Source: Paenibacillus durus (GTDB lineage: Bacteria; Bacillota; Bacilli; Paenibacillales; Paenibacillaceae). From it: DNA of 64,000 bases. A program made the translations under genes and the position numbers. The stretch is taken from contig NZ_CP009288.1 in the NCBI RefSeq assembly GCF_000756615.1, positions 5,890,001 through 5,954,000 on the forward strand, read 5' to 3'. Positions within the stretch are counted from its first letter, which is position 1, and each line of letters begins with the position of its first letter. Shown one piece after another: positions 27,795 through 37,151 of the stretch. The notes below the pieces were generated by a model. The model saw only the letters and a program-made list of their open reading frames with translations. It was not told the DNA's origin and did no database searches.

Positions 27795-28310
27795 GTGGCA
27801 GTATTCATCAATGAACAAATTAAAGCATCCGAGGTGGTGCTGACTGGCCTCAGAGGCGAGAATTTAGGCATTGTCTCCAGAGAGGAGGCGCTGGCTATGG
27901 CCCGATCGGAAAAAGCGGACTTGGTCTGCACCTCGCTGATGAGCAGTCCCCCGCCCTGCAGCCTGGTTGCGAAGGGAACGGGAAAAGCTGCCGCCCGGAA
28001 GGGCGCGGCTTCGAACAATGCGGGCGCAGGACGGGGAGCAGGCGGAAGCGGCAAGGAGAAGATCAAGGAGCTTCGCTTCACCGCTCATATTGAGGAGCAT
28101 GATTACGACACGAAGCTCCGCCAGGCGGACAAGCATCTGCGCTCCGGCAAACCGGTACAGCTAGTCGTGAAATCATCCGGCGCCAAAGAAGGGCTCGCCG
28201 CCAAGGCGGTGCTGGAGCGGCTTCTGACCGATCTAAAGGAGGCCGGAGTGAAGGAGACCGGTATCCAGACAAGCGGCAAAGGTTCGCAGGTGAAATTAAA
28301 TCCGCGCTGA
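27795..28310 (+). CDS. Divergent translation initiation factor IF-3 paralogue
   Basis: 171 residues from GTG 27795, ten bases after GGGAGG. The N-terminal IF-3 domain is clear (FINEQIKASEVVL, GENLGIVSREEALAMA), as is the C-terminal domain (RFTAHIEEHDYDTKLRQADK). The usual linker is replaced by an Ala/Gly-rich stretch of about 35 residues, and the MFRGRE-type motif of genuine IF-3 is replaced by LVVKSSGAKEG. It is not in an infC-rpmI-rplT operon, so it is likely a second, specialised IF-3. Its role in start-codon selection or ribosome binding is not known. Confidence 0.8.
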   Translation: MAVFINEQIKASEVVLTGLRGENLGIVSREEALAMARSEKADLVCTSLMSSPPPCSLVAKGTGKAAARKGAASNNAGAGRGAGGSGKEKIKELRFTAHIEEHDYDTKLRQADKHLRSGKPVQLVVKSSGAKEGLAAKAVLERLLTDLKEAGVKETGIQTSGKGSQVKLNPR

Positions 28311-28346
28311 TTGGAAGATAAGACTAAATGGCATTTACAAAAGCTG

Positions 28347-28631
28347 TTATCGCTGCTCCCTGGCCGCTAATTGCTCTTGGGCGAGACGGATCATTTCCCG
28401 GACCATGGAGCCGCCAATTTTGCCGCCGACATGGCCTACTGATTCCGTCGTCAGACCCCCATTTTCGCCTGGCTGCAGAGGTACACCAAGCTCCTTAGCC
28501 ACTTCATACTTCACGTCATCCGGCCGATTCGGATCAACGGCATATCCTTCGCGCTGCATTACATTTGCTTTGAAGGTCTGCATTTCCTGCTCCACCCCCG
28601 GCACCGCATATTTCCTCTTTCTTCTGGCCAT
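28347..28631 (-). CDS. Alpha/beta-type small acid-soluble spore protein
   Basis: 94 residues from ATG 28631 (MARRKRKYAVPG) behind AGGGAG. It carries the family signatures: VPGVEQEM, DVKYEVAKELGVPL (region of the GPR protease site, here YEVA rather than T/SE(F/I)A) and GHVGGKIGGSMVREMI. These proteins coat and protect spore DNA and are degraded at germination. A basic N-terminal extension (RRKRK) and a longer central loop make it larger than the usual 65-70 residues. It should be expressed in the forespore. Confidence 0.85.
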   Translation of the reverse strand: MARRKRKYAVPGVEQEMQTFKANVMQREGYAVDPNRPDDVKYEVAKELGVPLQPGENGGLTTESVGHVGGKIGGSMVREMIRLAQEQLAAREQR

Positions 28632-28781
28632 CCTGATCCACTCCCTTGATGTCTTTTCCCCTAACATGCCCCGAGGCACAAATCTTCATTCCTGTTCCGC
28701 CTCAATATACTTTATCAATAGGGAATGCTACAATGGTCACTAACAAACATCTGTTCTACAAATTTAGGAAGGTGCCGGCCG

Positions 28782-31700
28782 ATGAGCGTACAGTTAACCA
28801 AACAATCGATCAAGCAATGGTGCGGGCCCTATGCATATCAAAAAGGCGAACGATTATGCCGCACGAATAAAATCCATTTTATGCGATTCGACACCGAAGT
28901 GAATGAATATACAGCCGAAGTGAATGGCCCAAGCCGCCATGAGGTTCAACTTACGTTTGACTGGAACGGCAAGCCGAATGCGGTGTGTACCTGCCCCACC
29001 CTTGGCTCATTCGATTCCTTTTGCCATCATATTGCCGCTGTTCTGATCCGTCTATATGACATCCAACTAGCCGGCGATTCGACCGCTCCACAGATTCCTG
29101 CCGATGCTGGCCCCGGAATAACTCCCGGACGTGCTGAACCTGTCCCCATCACCGAGCGCATTCTGAGACTGTTCGACGACAAGCCCGTACGTCCCATTCA
29201 CAACAAGACACTTACGGAAACGAGAATCCCTCTTAAAGTGGAGTTTATTCTCAAGCTCTTAGCCGTTGGCAACAATACCGCCCTGTTCGGCATCGAGCTT
29301 AAAGCAGGCCCCAAAGCCTTATACATCGTTCAAAATATCGCTTCCTTCCTGGATCAGCTTGGCCGGGGGGAAAGCTATTCTTTCTCGCCAAGGTTCAGCT
29401 ACAGTCCGGAGCTTCACACCTTTGGGAAAGAAGACGAGGCCGTCCTACGGGCCTTAATGGAAATGATTCGGGACCGTGCCGCATACCGCGAAACGGACCG
29501 CCTGCACTCCGTCTATGCCTCGGGCAGAAACAGCGACCGCATGCTGCTCATTCCGCCGCAGGCATGGGCTGTGCTGCTTCCTCTTCTGTCGCAGGCGCCG
29601 AACGTTACCCTTATGGACGGGGACATCAAGTATGACGGTATCTGCCTGTCGGATGAGCCTCTGCCTCTTAGCTTCGAGATCGATGAAGCCGGTTCAGGGG
29701 GCTGTTCGTTGCGTATTCACGGTCTTGAGGAAATAACCATTATGGAGCTTTACGGAGCGGCCTTTCTTCAGGGGAAGCTGCTCCCGCTCCCTACCAAACA
29801 AGGCAAGCGGCTTACCGAACTAAAAGCCATTCTAGACGAATCGGGTACTGACGACATTGTCATTCCTGGCGGTCAAATGCAGGCTTTTGTGGAAAAAGCC
29901 GTCCCCGGATTCAAGAAGCTGGGCAGCGTAAGCATCGCCCCAGCCATTGCCGAGCGTGTCACGCAATTCCCGCTTCAGGCCAAGCTATATCTGGACCGGG
30001 TGAAGGATCGGCTTCTGGCTGCCGTTGAATTTCAATACGGCGAGGTCGTTATTAATCCCTTGGAAGACCACCGCATGCAGCAGGGGTCGCCTCGTATTCT
30101 CATCCGGGACGCCCAGGGGGAGCAGGCGATTATCGATATGATCGAACATTGTCCGTTTACGAAGACGGAAGCCGGATACTTCATGAACGATGAAGAAGCG
30201 GAGTTCGACTTCCTCTATACGGTTGTCCCGCAGCTGGAGAAGCTGATGAAGGTGTACGCAACGACAGCGGTGAAACTGCGGGTGCACAAGTTAAATACGC
30301 TTCCGAAGGTCAGTGTGCAGGTATCCGCAGCCGAGCGAATGAACTGGCTTGAATTTCGCCTGAATATGGGGTGGATACCGGAAACCGAAATTCGCAGCCT
30401 GGTGAAATCCTTGGAGGAAAAACGGAGATATTACCGTCTGCCGAACGGTTCCTTGCTGCCGTTGGACAGCGCGGAGCTTCAGGAGCTGTCGAAGTTCCTC
30501 AAGGACACGGGGCTTCTCTACACGGATATCATCGAATCGAAGTTCCGGGTCCCTCTGGCCCACGGCCTTCACTTGATCGACCATGAATTTGGCGGTCTGA
30601 AGCTCGACAAGCCGGTCCGCCAGCTCCTCTATAACCTGCGAAATCCGGACAATCTCGACTTCCCGGTCCCGGTTCCTCTTAGGAAGGTGCTGCGGGATTA
30701 TCAAAAAATAGGCTACCAATGGCTGAAGACACTCGCCCATTACGGGTTCGGCGGCATTTTGGCGGATGACATGGGACTGGGCAAGACCGTGCAGAGCATC
30801 GCCTTTATCGTCTCCGTTCTGCCGGAGATTCGGCAGCAGCGCATCCCGGCCCTCGTGATCTCGCCGGGGTCGCTTGTCTACAATTGGCGCAATGAGCTGC
30901 GGAAGTTTGCACCGGGCATCCGCGTGCTCATCGCGGACGGCAGCCAGACCGAGCGGGCGGAGAAAATGCAAAGACTGGAGGACGCCGACGTCGTCCTTAC
31001 CTCATACCCCCTCCTGCTGCGGGATGTGGATCTCTATGCCAAGCAGCCGTTTCATACGCTCATTCTTGATGAGGCCCAAGCCTTCAAGAACGATGCGACG
31101 CAGACGGCCCGGGCGGTCAAATCAATCCAGGCGGATTTCCGGTTCGCCTTGACCGGAACCCCTGTCGAGAACCGCATCGAAGAGCTGTGGTCGATCTTTA
31201 GCGTCGTCTTCCCGGCATTGTTCCCGGACCGGAAGACGTTCGGCAACTTGACGCGCAAAGAGGTAGCCAAACGGGCGCGGCCTTTCATGCTGCGCAGGTG
31301 GAAGAGCGAAGTGCTTCAAGACCTGCCGGACAAAACCGAGTCGATTAAGCCAACCGAGCTGCTGCCCGAACAGAAGAAACTGTACGCTGCTTATTTGGCC
31401 AAGCTGCAGCAGGATACCTTAAAGCATCTAAGCGTGGACGGGTACCACAAGAGCCGGATCAAAATCTTGGCCGGCCTCACCCGGCTTCGGCAAATTTGCT
31501 GTCATCCCGCCCTTTTTATCGAAGGATATAAGGGAAGCTCTGCGAAGCTTACGCAGCTGATGGAAATCGTGGAAGAGTGCCTGGCCAACCGGAAACGCAT
31601 GCTTATCTTCTCTCAATTCACGGAAATGCTTGGCCTAATTGGCAAATCGTTGAGCGATCAGGGCACTCCGTTCTTTTATCTGGACGGGTCCACGGCGGCC

Positions 31701-32051
31701 CGTGAGCGCGTCGAGCTATGCGCCCGGTTCAATGATGGCGAAATGGACGTCTTCCTCATTTCCCTGAAGGCAGGGGGAACGGGACTAAATTTGACGGGCG
31801 CGGATACCGTTGTCCTATATGACCTGTGGTGGAACCCGGCAGTCGAACAGCAAGCCGCCGACCGCGCCCACCGCATGGGGCAGAAGAACGCCGTTCAGGT
31901 CATCCGTCTGATCACCCAAGACACGATGGAGGAAAAAATGTACGAGCTCCAGCACAAAAAGAAACACCTGATCGACGAGGTGATGGGCCCGGGTCAAGAG
32001 GGAGCGTCCGCTCTTACCGAAGAAGAGCTGCGGGAGATTTTGATGATATAA
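28782..32051 (+). CDS. SWIM-domain SNF2-family helicase
   Basis: 1089 residues from ATG 28782 (MSVQLTKQ) behind AGGAAGGTG; the frame is open to 28725 without support. A zinc-binding SWIM domain (about 60-95, CTCP...FCHH) comes first, then a bacterial SNF2-associated region, then the ATPase: DDMGLGKTVQS (Walker A, about 665), LDEAQAFKN (about 765), ALTGTPVENR, and motifs V/VI SLKAGGTGLNL and QAADRAHRMGQ. The protein is a double-stranded DNA translocase likely to remodel protein-DNA complexes; such genes are common single copies in Bacillales. No defence genes adjoin it. Confidence 0.9.
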   Translation: MSVQLTKQSIKQWCGPYAYQKGERLCRTNKIHFMRFDTEVNEYTAEVNGPSRHEVQLTFDWNGKPNAVCTCPTLGSFDSFCHHIAAVLIRLYDIQLAGDSTAPQIPADAGPGITPGRAEPVPITERILRLFDDKPVRPIHNKTLTETRIPLKVEFILKLLAVGNNTALFGIELKAGPKALYIVQNIASFLDQLGRGESYSFSPRFSYSPELHTFGKEDEAVLRALMEMIRDRAAYRETDRLHSVYASGRNSDRMLLIPPQAWAVLLPLLSQAPNVTLMDGDIKYDGICLSDEPLPLSFEIDEAGSGGCSLRIHGLEEITIMELYGAAFLQGKLLPLPTKQGKRLTELKAILDESGTDDIVIPGGQMQAFVEKAVPGFKKLGSVSIAPAIAERVTQFPLQAKLYLDRVKDRLLAAVEFQYGEVVINPLEDHRMQQGSPRILIRDAQGEQAIIDMIEHCPFTKTEAGYFMNDEEAEFDFLYTVVPQLEKLMKVYATTAVKLRVHKLNTLPKVSVQVSAAERMNWLEFRLNMGWIPETEIRSLVKSLEEKRRYYRLPNGSLLPLDSAELQELSKFLKDTGLLYTDIIESKFRVPLAHGLHLIDHEFGGLKLDKPVRQLLYNLRNPDNLDFPVPVPLRKVLRDYQKIGYQWLKTLAHYGFGGILADDMGLGKTVQSIAFIVSVLPEIRQQRIPALVISPGSLVYNWRNELRKFAPGIRVLIADGSQTERAEKMQRLEDADVVLTSYPLLLRDVDLYAKQPFHTLILDEAQAFKNDATQTARAVKSIQADFRFALTGTPVENRIEELWSIFSVVFPALFPDRKTFGNLTRKEVAKRARPFMLRRWKSEVLQDLPDKTESIKPTELLPEQKKLYAAYLAKLQQDTLKHLSVDGYHKSRIKILAGLTRLRQICCHPALFIEGYKGSSAKLTQLMEIVEECLANRKRMLIFSQFTEMLGLIGKSLSDQGTPFFYLDGSTAARERVELCARFNDGEMDVFLISLKAGGTGLNLTGADTVVLYDLWWNPAVEQQAADRAHRMGQKNAVQVIRLITQDTMEEKMYELQHKKKHLIDEVMGPGQEGASALTEEELREILMI

Positions 32052-32097
32052 AATACCTGTATATTTATCCATTCGATAATGCTATGACAAACCGAGG

Positions 32098-32126
32098 ACG
32101 TGAGCAATCACGTCTTTTTCTTTTGC
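32098..32126 (+). terminator. Terminator of the SNF2 gene
   Basis: GACGTG-AGCAAT-CACGTC followed by TTTTTCTTTT, about 50 bases after the stop. Confidence 0.9.
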
Positions 32127-32218
32127 CTTTATCCTGATTTTATCGAAGTCGTAAAGCACGAACCTTAGTCTAGGCACATGCATAGTATGAAAAAAAGTTA
32201 TTATGAAGGAGTGAACCA

Positions 32219-32503
32219 ATGGCATTTTTACCACTGCCCGGAACACCCGCTCAGACACTGCCTCCTCCCCCTGCTTTCATCCCGCCAAAACCTCCTGCAT
32301 TTGGATCTTATATCATTGACTGCTTGCAAAGTTATACTTATGTCTGGTTATGGAATGGGGACAGTTTCTGGTATTACCCCACTCGCGTGGAGTACGGAGA
32401 AGTTTCAGGTTATCGCTGGAGCGGGGAATTTTGGTATTACTATGGAATTGATCCAAGATTTATAAATGCGGTTTCTTGTCCTCCGATTCCTACGCTGTAC
32501 TAA
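32219..32503 (+). CDS. Small proline/aromatic-rich Bacillales protein
   Basis: 94 residues. Residues 1-38 are proline-rich (LPGTPAQTLPPPPAF); the rest has an aromatic pattern: DCLQSYTYVWLWNG, FWYYP, GYRWSGEFWYYYGID, and a second Cys near the end. I recall similar short proteins with this TY(I/V)WL.NG...F(W/Y)(Y/F)P...GYRW layout in Bacillus and Paenibacillus, unassigned or loosely called transporters, with no membrane segment to justify that. Two conserved cysteines and many Tyr suggest a cross-linked extracellular or spore-coat role, which is speculation. RBS AAGGAGTGAACCA before ATG. Confidence 0.7.
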   Translation: MAFLPLPGTPAQTLPPPPAFIPPKPPAFGSYIIDCLQSYTYVWLWNGDSFWYYPTRVEYGEVSGYRWSGEFWYYYGIDPRFINAVSCPPIPTLY

Positions 32504-32560
32504 CAATGAAGAAGCAAAATGGGGCTCGGCAAGTTTTTTGGAATCCCCGCATCGAGAACG

Positions 32561-32589
32561 CATCGGCTCCCTGTTGAACCGATGCGTTA
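32561..32589. terminator. Hairpin between convergent genes
   Basis: AACGCATCGG...CCGATGCGTT, perfect 10-bp stem between the stops at 32503 and 32608. There is no strong T run, but the position fits a two-way terminator. Confidence 0.6.
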
Positions 32590-32607
32590 TAATCCATCCT
32601 GTTTCCT

Positions 32608-33597
32608 TTATGATTTCTTCAATTTAATAGGGAACAGCAGGTCTAACTGATGCTCATCGCTCTCTGGCCAACTCATTTGGAAATGATATACATAATTCAG
32701 GTGTTCTTCTAATAATCCGCCCATGAACTCCCCATTGTCAACCAACGTATTGGGTTCATACTTCGGATTATCATGACAAACCCAATCGGACAAAAGTTTC
32801 CACTCGTGAAAATTCCCTAGCGTTATCGTATGTGCCGCATACAAACCACCAGAACACTGCTTCTTAACGAGAGGTGCAGGAACATCTATGTCTTCAGGAA
32901 TGGTAACCCATAGCTCATACCCATAATATGGCCGCTCATTAGAAGGGTTCGGATGATTAAACCCATAGACACGGGCATCCGGTTTCGTAGTATAAAGCTG
33001 ACTCTTCTGCAAGAATTCCGCCAATTGCTCTCCGGCATGCTCCTCAGGATTTTCCCCCATATAATGACTTGCCGCGACTGTGCAGGGCGGAACATGGACA
33101 ATCCTCACATTTTCGAGTACTTGTAATTTCTCTGCTGCTTTGTTCAGATCCCTCATTGACTTTTCCTCCTTCAAATCCAAACATGTTAAGGATAAGGATT
33201 CAATTTCACGGAGTAGAGTCTCATCATACAAGATATCGTGTTTTATTTTGAGTTCATCATTTCTTTCCAGCTCTTCGATGAGCTTCATCATTATTTCTTT
33301 GATTGTGGCCAAAGACTCTATTCGACTTGTTACTTGCTCTACCCTTTCCTTAAAAACGTCTATAGCTGTAGAAGCATCTTCATGCTCCAGAATGGTAGCA
33401 ACTTGTCTTAGAGGCACACCTAATTTTCTTAATATCATGATCTGCCGGAGACGTCGTAGAGAGGGATGGTCGTATGTTCTATACGCGTATCCTTCTTTTT
33501 TCGTACTCTCTATAAGCCCTAGTTGCTCATAATATCGAAGTGTTCTAGTCGTCACCTGAAAAAATCTCGATACCTCACTGATGGTCACAAGTTCCAT
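32608..33597 (-). CDS. MerR regulator with AraC-type effector-binding (GyrI-like) domain
   Basis: 329 residues from ATG 33597 (MELVTISEV), six bases after AGGAGG. MerR winged helix at 1-70 (VTTRTLRYYEQLGLI, YRTYDHPSLRRL), a dimerisation coiled coil to about 120, then a GyrI-like ligand domain to the end (VHVPPCTVAASHYMGENP; YGYELWVTIPEDIDV). It is a one-gene drug- or metabolite-sensing activator. A GACG.CGCG.CGTC near-palindrome at about 33630-33645 lies in its own promoter spacer, consistent with autoregulation. Paralogues: 37152 and 40798. Confidence 0.85.
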   Translation of the reverse strand: MELVTISEVSRFFQVTTRTLRYYEQLGLIESTKKEGYAYRTYDHPSLRRLRQIMILRKLGVPLRQVATILEHEDASTAIDVFKERVEQVTSRIESLATIKEIMMKLIEELERNDELKIKHDILYDETLLREIESLSLTCLDLKEEKSMRDLNKAAEKLQVLENVRIVHVPPCTVAASHYMGENPEEHAGEQLAEFLQKSQLYTTKPDARVYGFNHPNPSNERPYYGYELWVTIPEDIDVPAPLVKKQCSGGLYAAHTITLGNFHEWKLLSDWVCHDNPKYEPNTLVDNGEFMGGLLEEHLNYVYHFQMSWPESDEHQLDLLFPIKLKKS

Positions 33598-33897
33598 GTT
33601 CATCCTCCTTTCCTTCACTTGAAGTGTACAGGACGCCGCGACGTCAAAGTCAATAGGTTTCCTACAAAGTCATTCAACATTAAGTATATCGAAAGCTTTC
33701 ATGCAAGATGGCCGCTTCCCTCACATCTCTCTGTAAAATACATATTCGTTGATCTATTTGTTTCAAGTGCCTACATTAAGACTACTAATGTAACTGATAA
33801 GCTAATTCGCTTAACCAAGCGGTCATTGAGGGTATTTTATACAAAAAGTTATAATCCAATTGACTAGTCGAAATGATAAAAATTGGAGGTTATCCAA

Positions 33898-34959
33898 ATG
33901 ATTATTGAGATAGGAAAAAAAATCAAAGCACTGCGTGTACAAAAAGGAATGACTCAGGAAGAGCTCGCAGCAAAGCTGAATATGTCATCCCAGGCAATAT
34001 CCAAGTGGGAAAACAAAGTAACCATGCCTGATATACAAATTCTCCCTAATTTATCTGTGATTTTAGGTGTTACCATTGATGAGCTATTTGCATTAACCGA
34101 TGATCTACATTTAGAACGTATTGAAAATATGATTAGTAATGAACATTTCATATCAAAGGATGATTTTAACTATGCTGAACAATTTCTGAAGGAGAGGCTG
34201 AACGACGAGAAGAGACAATCCCAATGCCTCACCTTGCTGGCGGAGCTGCACATTCATCGTTCAGATGAGCACCGTGAATTAGCCTCCCATTATGCCAAGG
34301 ACGCACTTATCTTAGATCCAAATAAAAAAAGGAATCATAACGCTCTGCGGGATGCAGAGAACGGAGTCATTTTTGACTGGAACTTCTCCAATCACCATAA
34401 ACTCATAGAGTATTATAAACATTTTGTTCCAAATCATCCAGCTTACTGGCGAGGTTATGTATGGCTGATGAACTACTTAATTGCAGATGGCAGATGTGCT
34501 GAAGCAAAAGAAATTCTGGAAAGACTGAACCAAATCCGTCCAGGTTATTTATATCAATTATATGGTGGTCTGATATGCAAGGAAGACAGTAATCTTCCTC
34601 AGGCGTTAGCTCTTTGGGAGCAGATGACTGAACGGTATCCTCATGAATGGCTTGCATGGTCCTCTAGAGGAAACTGCATGGCTAAACTTTGCAGATACGA
34701 CGAAGCAATAGAATATTACTCCAAAGGTTACGAACTACAGCCAAATCCAAAATATACAGATTCATTGGAAGCAATTTCCCATATATATGAAATCCAAGGA
34801 AAATATGATAAGGCTATTGAAAAGCTCCAAGAAATCATTGCACTATTGGAAAAGGATTGGAAAATTACAGAAGGGAAGACAGTTGATTTTTATAAAGGAG
34901 AAATAGAAAATTTAAAGATAATGCTGAATAAACAAACATTGCCGAAGAAGATGGCATGA
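33898..34959 (+). CDS. XRE regulator with TPR-like C-terminus
   Basis: 353 residues from ATG 33898 behind GGAGG. Residues 1-60 form an XRE helix-turn-helix (GMTQEELAAKLNMSSQAISK, TMPDIQILPNLSVILGV). The rest is a helical repeat domain with TPR units (AWSSRGNCMAKLCRYDEAIE, YYSKGYELQPNPK; IYEIQGKYDKAIEKLQEII). Single-polypeptide XRE-TPR proteins are common intracellular sensors. This one contrasts with the split XRE/TPR modules elsewhere in the window. It is followed by a G10 run near 34985. Confidence 0.85.
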   Translation: MIIEIGKKIKALRVQKGMTQEELAAKLNMSSQAISKWENKVTMPDIQILPNLSVILGVTIDELFALTDDLHLERIENMISNEHFISKDDFNYAEQFLKERLNDEKRQSQCLTLLAELHIHRSDEHRELASHYAKDALILDPNKKRNHNALRDAENGVIFDWNFSNHHKLIEYYKHFVPNHPAYWRGYVWLMNYLIADGRCAEAKEILERLNQIRPGYLYQLYGGLICKEDSNLPQALALWEQMTERYPHEWLAWSSRGNCMAKLCRYDEAIEYYSKGYELQPNPKYTDSLEAISHIYEIQGKYDKAIEKLQEIIALLEKDWKITEGKTVDFYKGEIENLKIMLNKQTLPKKMA

Positions 34960-35115
34960 ACAACTGGCCCCTTCCGCCAAAACGGCGGGGGGGGGGCTTG
35001 CCATTACTTGTGATATGGCTCTCCGCGATGGCTGAAGCGGCAAGTTTTAGGGGCCGTCCCGAAAAGTTAAGAGAAAAGCACATCGGAAACTAGCATGTCC
35101 CGGTAATAGTTCCGC

Positions 35116-36093
35116 TCAACACCAAAAAGGTTCCCCGCTAAACAGAAAATGTTCATCCATCAGAAAACTCGTAAATTCCCTATTGGTTAATTTGTCAAAG
35201 GTAGTTGGCACCCACTCGCTGGCCTCAGGGATGCGTAATAAGAAATTCAAGGATTCCATCTGTGCCGCAACAAAAAATGCCTCTGTCAGTTTCACATAAT
35301 TGCCTTGAAGAGGAAAACATTTCGAATAAGATTCAAATACTGCTTCTCTGAGTTCTAGCGGTGTAAACGCGAACAGCAAGGCAATATCCCGAAGGTAGAA
35401 TCCAAATCCACAGGCACCAAAATCAATCGGTCGTACCTCCTGATTATGAAATAAGATATTAGGGCAGATTAGGTCGGCATGAATCATTCCCCACATACCG
35501 TTTTTCTTGTCTTGCGAATCAAGAAAACGAATCAGCTTATTCCCGGCTTCTTTTAGCACTCGGAGGGTTTTTTCATTAAAAGAAAATCCGGAGGCTTGAT
35601 CCAATTGTCCAAGCACCGATACAATGGCAGACGAATCGTAGGCAGGTCTGGAGAAACCATCCGGTGTTCTCCATCCCGAAGAGTGTTTATGTATTTTCGC
35701 TATCATTGTACCGATATTCTCGGCATCCTCCTTTGTAGAGATATGAGATTTATTCTCTCCTTCCAGCCAACTTGTCAATGTACAAAGCACACCATTTATC
35801 TTTGTAATAGGTTCGCCGTCCATATTTTTGTGGGAAAACGGCACAACTAAATCGGTCTCCGCAGCCAGGGCATCCACCCACTGCAATTGTGACTTGAGGG
35901 CATCATAACTTGTCCATTTGCTGTCCAGAGCGTCATTCTTGGACTTATTAAGATGTAAGGAATAGGTATGTTTATCGGAGTCGGTTACTTTGTATACGAT
36001 ATTTCCACTTTGTCCGATCAACTGGATCGTATCAACATGAATTGCATACGATTTTAGTGCTTCTGTTGCGGTTAATAAATGATTCACTTTCAC
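35116..36093 (-). CDS. Aminoglycoside-phosphotransferase-fold kinase
   Basis: 325 residues with the APH/homoserine-kinase fold. The catalytic loop MIHADLICPNILF (HxDxxxxN) and the metal-binding PIDFGACGFG (DFG) are intact. The N-lobe has a weak glycine loop (LIGQSGNIVYKV). Substrates of this large family range from aminoglycosides to thiamine, choline and CotS-type spore targets; none can be assigned. It is 21 bases downstream of the AraC gene at 36115, possibly co-transcribed with it. Confidence 0.8.
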   Translation of the reverse strand: MKVNHLLTATEALKSYAIHVDTIQLIGQSGNIVYKVTDSDKHTYSLHLNKSKNDALDSKWTSYDALKSQLQWVDALAAETDLVVPFSHKNMDGEPITKINGVLCTLTSWLEGENKSHISTKEDAENIGTMIAKIHKHSSGWRTPDGFSRPAYDSSAIVSVLGQLDQASGFSFNEKTLRVLKEAGNKLIRFLDSQDKKNGMWGMIHADLICPNILFHNQEVRPIDFGACGFGFYLRDIALLFAFTPLELREAVFESYSKCFPLQGNYVKLTEAFFVAAQMESLNFLLRIPEASEWVPTTFDKLTNREFTSFLMDEHFLFSGEPFWC

Positions 36094-36114
36094 TCCCCCG
36101 TATTCATCCGAGAT

Positions 36115-37020
36115 CTATTCTTCTTGAAACTGCTTCTTGGTCCTAGAAGCGGGTATCTTCTCCACCGGTATCCAAACTTCCATTTCATACATACCGTTTC
36201 CCCTGTAGTAGGTCATTTCAAATTCAGGACTATTTACGCACTCATAATCAGAGGTTGGAATCCACTCTCCCCAAATACGCTTCCATAGTTCATGAATACG
36301 GCTTTGTCCGTCGGGGTATAGTCCTGTCGAGAATATCGCATAGGTTTGTGCCGGAATCAAAAGTTGTTCGAATCCATCCGGTACCGGTAAACCAGTTTGC
36401 GGTAAGTGATACCCTATCATATAAGAAAACACATGGCCTGCATGGTTATATAATACCGCATGAACTTGTCCTTCTTTGGATAGTCCGGCTATGGCACGAA
36501 TTCGATGGATGATACCGTCAGCAATGCACGAATTCCAAAATTCAGGAATTTCTACAAAAGCTTGTTCAGCGGCAGCACTTATTTCTTTAGAAACGCCAAA
36601 CATGGTAAAAGCCTCTTTTTTCTCAATCCTATAATTTATTTCCGTATCTCCTTTAATTGAAAAATAAAAAGACATTCGCGGATAGGCTTTAAGTGACACG
36701 CCCTTGTCGCGCGCTGACACAGGCATTACACCGTGCATTTTTTTGAATGCTCTGGAAAAGGCTTCAGGGGACTCATAACCGTACTTTAAGGCAATATCAA
36801 TGACTCTTACCTCTCTATTTTGAAGTTCAAATGCAGCTAGAGTCAGTCGCCTGCGCCGAATGTACTCCGACAACGGCACATCGGTTATGAAAGAAAACAT
36901 CCGCTGAAAATGGTAAGTCGAACAACAAGCAGTTGTGGCAACCTGATCGTAATCGATACTTTCCAGTAGATGGGCTTCTATGAAGTCCATTGCGTTGTTC
37001 ATGCGCTCAAGCCAATCCAT
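36115..37020 (-). CDS. AraC regulator with GyrI-like effector domain
   Basis: 301 residues from ATG 37020 (MDWLERMNNAMDFIEAHL) behind GAGGAG. The double helix-turn-helix is N-terminal (CCSTYHFQRMFSFI; IDIALKYGYESPEAFSRAFK, KMHGVMP). The C-terminal ligand domain spans about 110-290 (PRMSFYFSIKG; WIPTSDYECVNSPEFEM). This order is typical of Rob/SoxS-like drug-sensing activators. It may be co-transcribed with the kinase-fold gene at 35116. Close paralogue at 46306. Confidence 0.88.
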   Translation of the reverse strand: MDWLERMNNAMDFIEAHLLESIDYDQVATTACCSTYHFQRMFSFITDVPLSEYIRRRRLTLAAFELQNREVRVIDIALKYGYESPEAFSRAFKKMHGVMPVSARDKGVSLKAYPRMSFYFSIKGDTEINYRIEKKEAFTMFGVSKEISAAAEQAFVEIPEFWNSCIADGIIHRIRAIAGLSKEGQVHAVLYNHAGHVFSYMIGYHLPQTGLPVPDGFEQLLIPAQTYAIFSTGLYPDGQSRIHELWKRIWGEWIPTSDYECVNSPEFEMTYYRGNGMYEMEVWIPVEKIPASRTKKQFQEE

Positions 37021-37151
37021 ATCGTTTCTCCTCAAGTTAAATTATAATTAGGAAATATACACGGTTCCTAGCAATCCATGCACGGAAATATCATGTACAA
37101 AATATGATAGTCTAAGGAGCAGCCGTTTCACGAAAGGAGTCCGTTTTTCGT

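Noticed and set aside
28725..28781. Upstream extension of the SNF2 gene
   Set aside because: The ATG at 28782 has AGGAAGGTG in place; earlier codons add no family sequence.
30291..30971. Minus-strand open frame inside the SNF2 gene
   Set aside because: Antisense to a clear helicase domain and without start signals or family features.
28782..32051. SNF2 helicase as part of a DISARM- or RM-like defence locus
   Set aside because: No methylase, nuclease or PLD gene is adjacent; neighbours are spore and small surface-type genes.
34980..35060. G10 run and possible hairpin after the XRE-TPR gene
   Set aside because: Homopolymer may be a sequencing artefact; no convincing terminator or gene.
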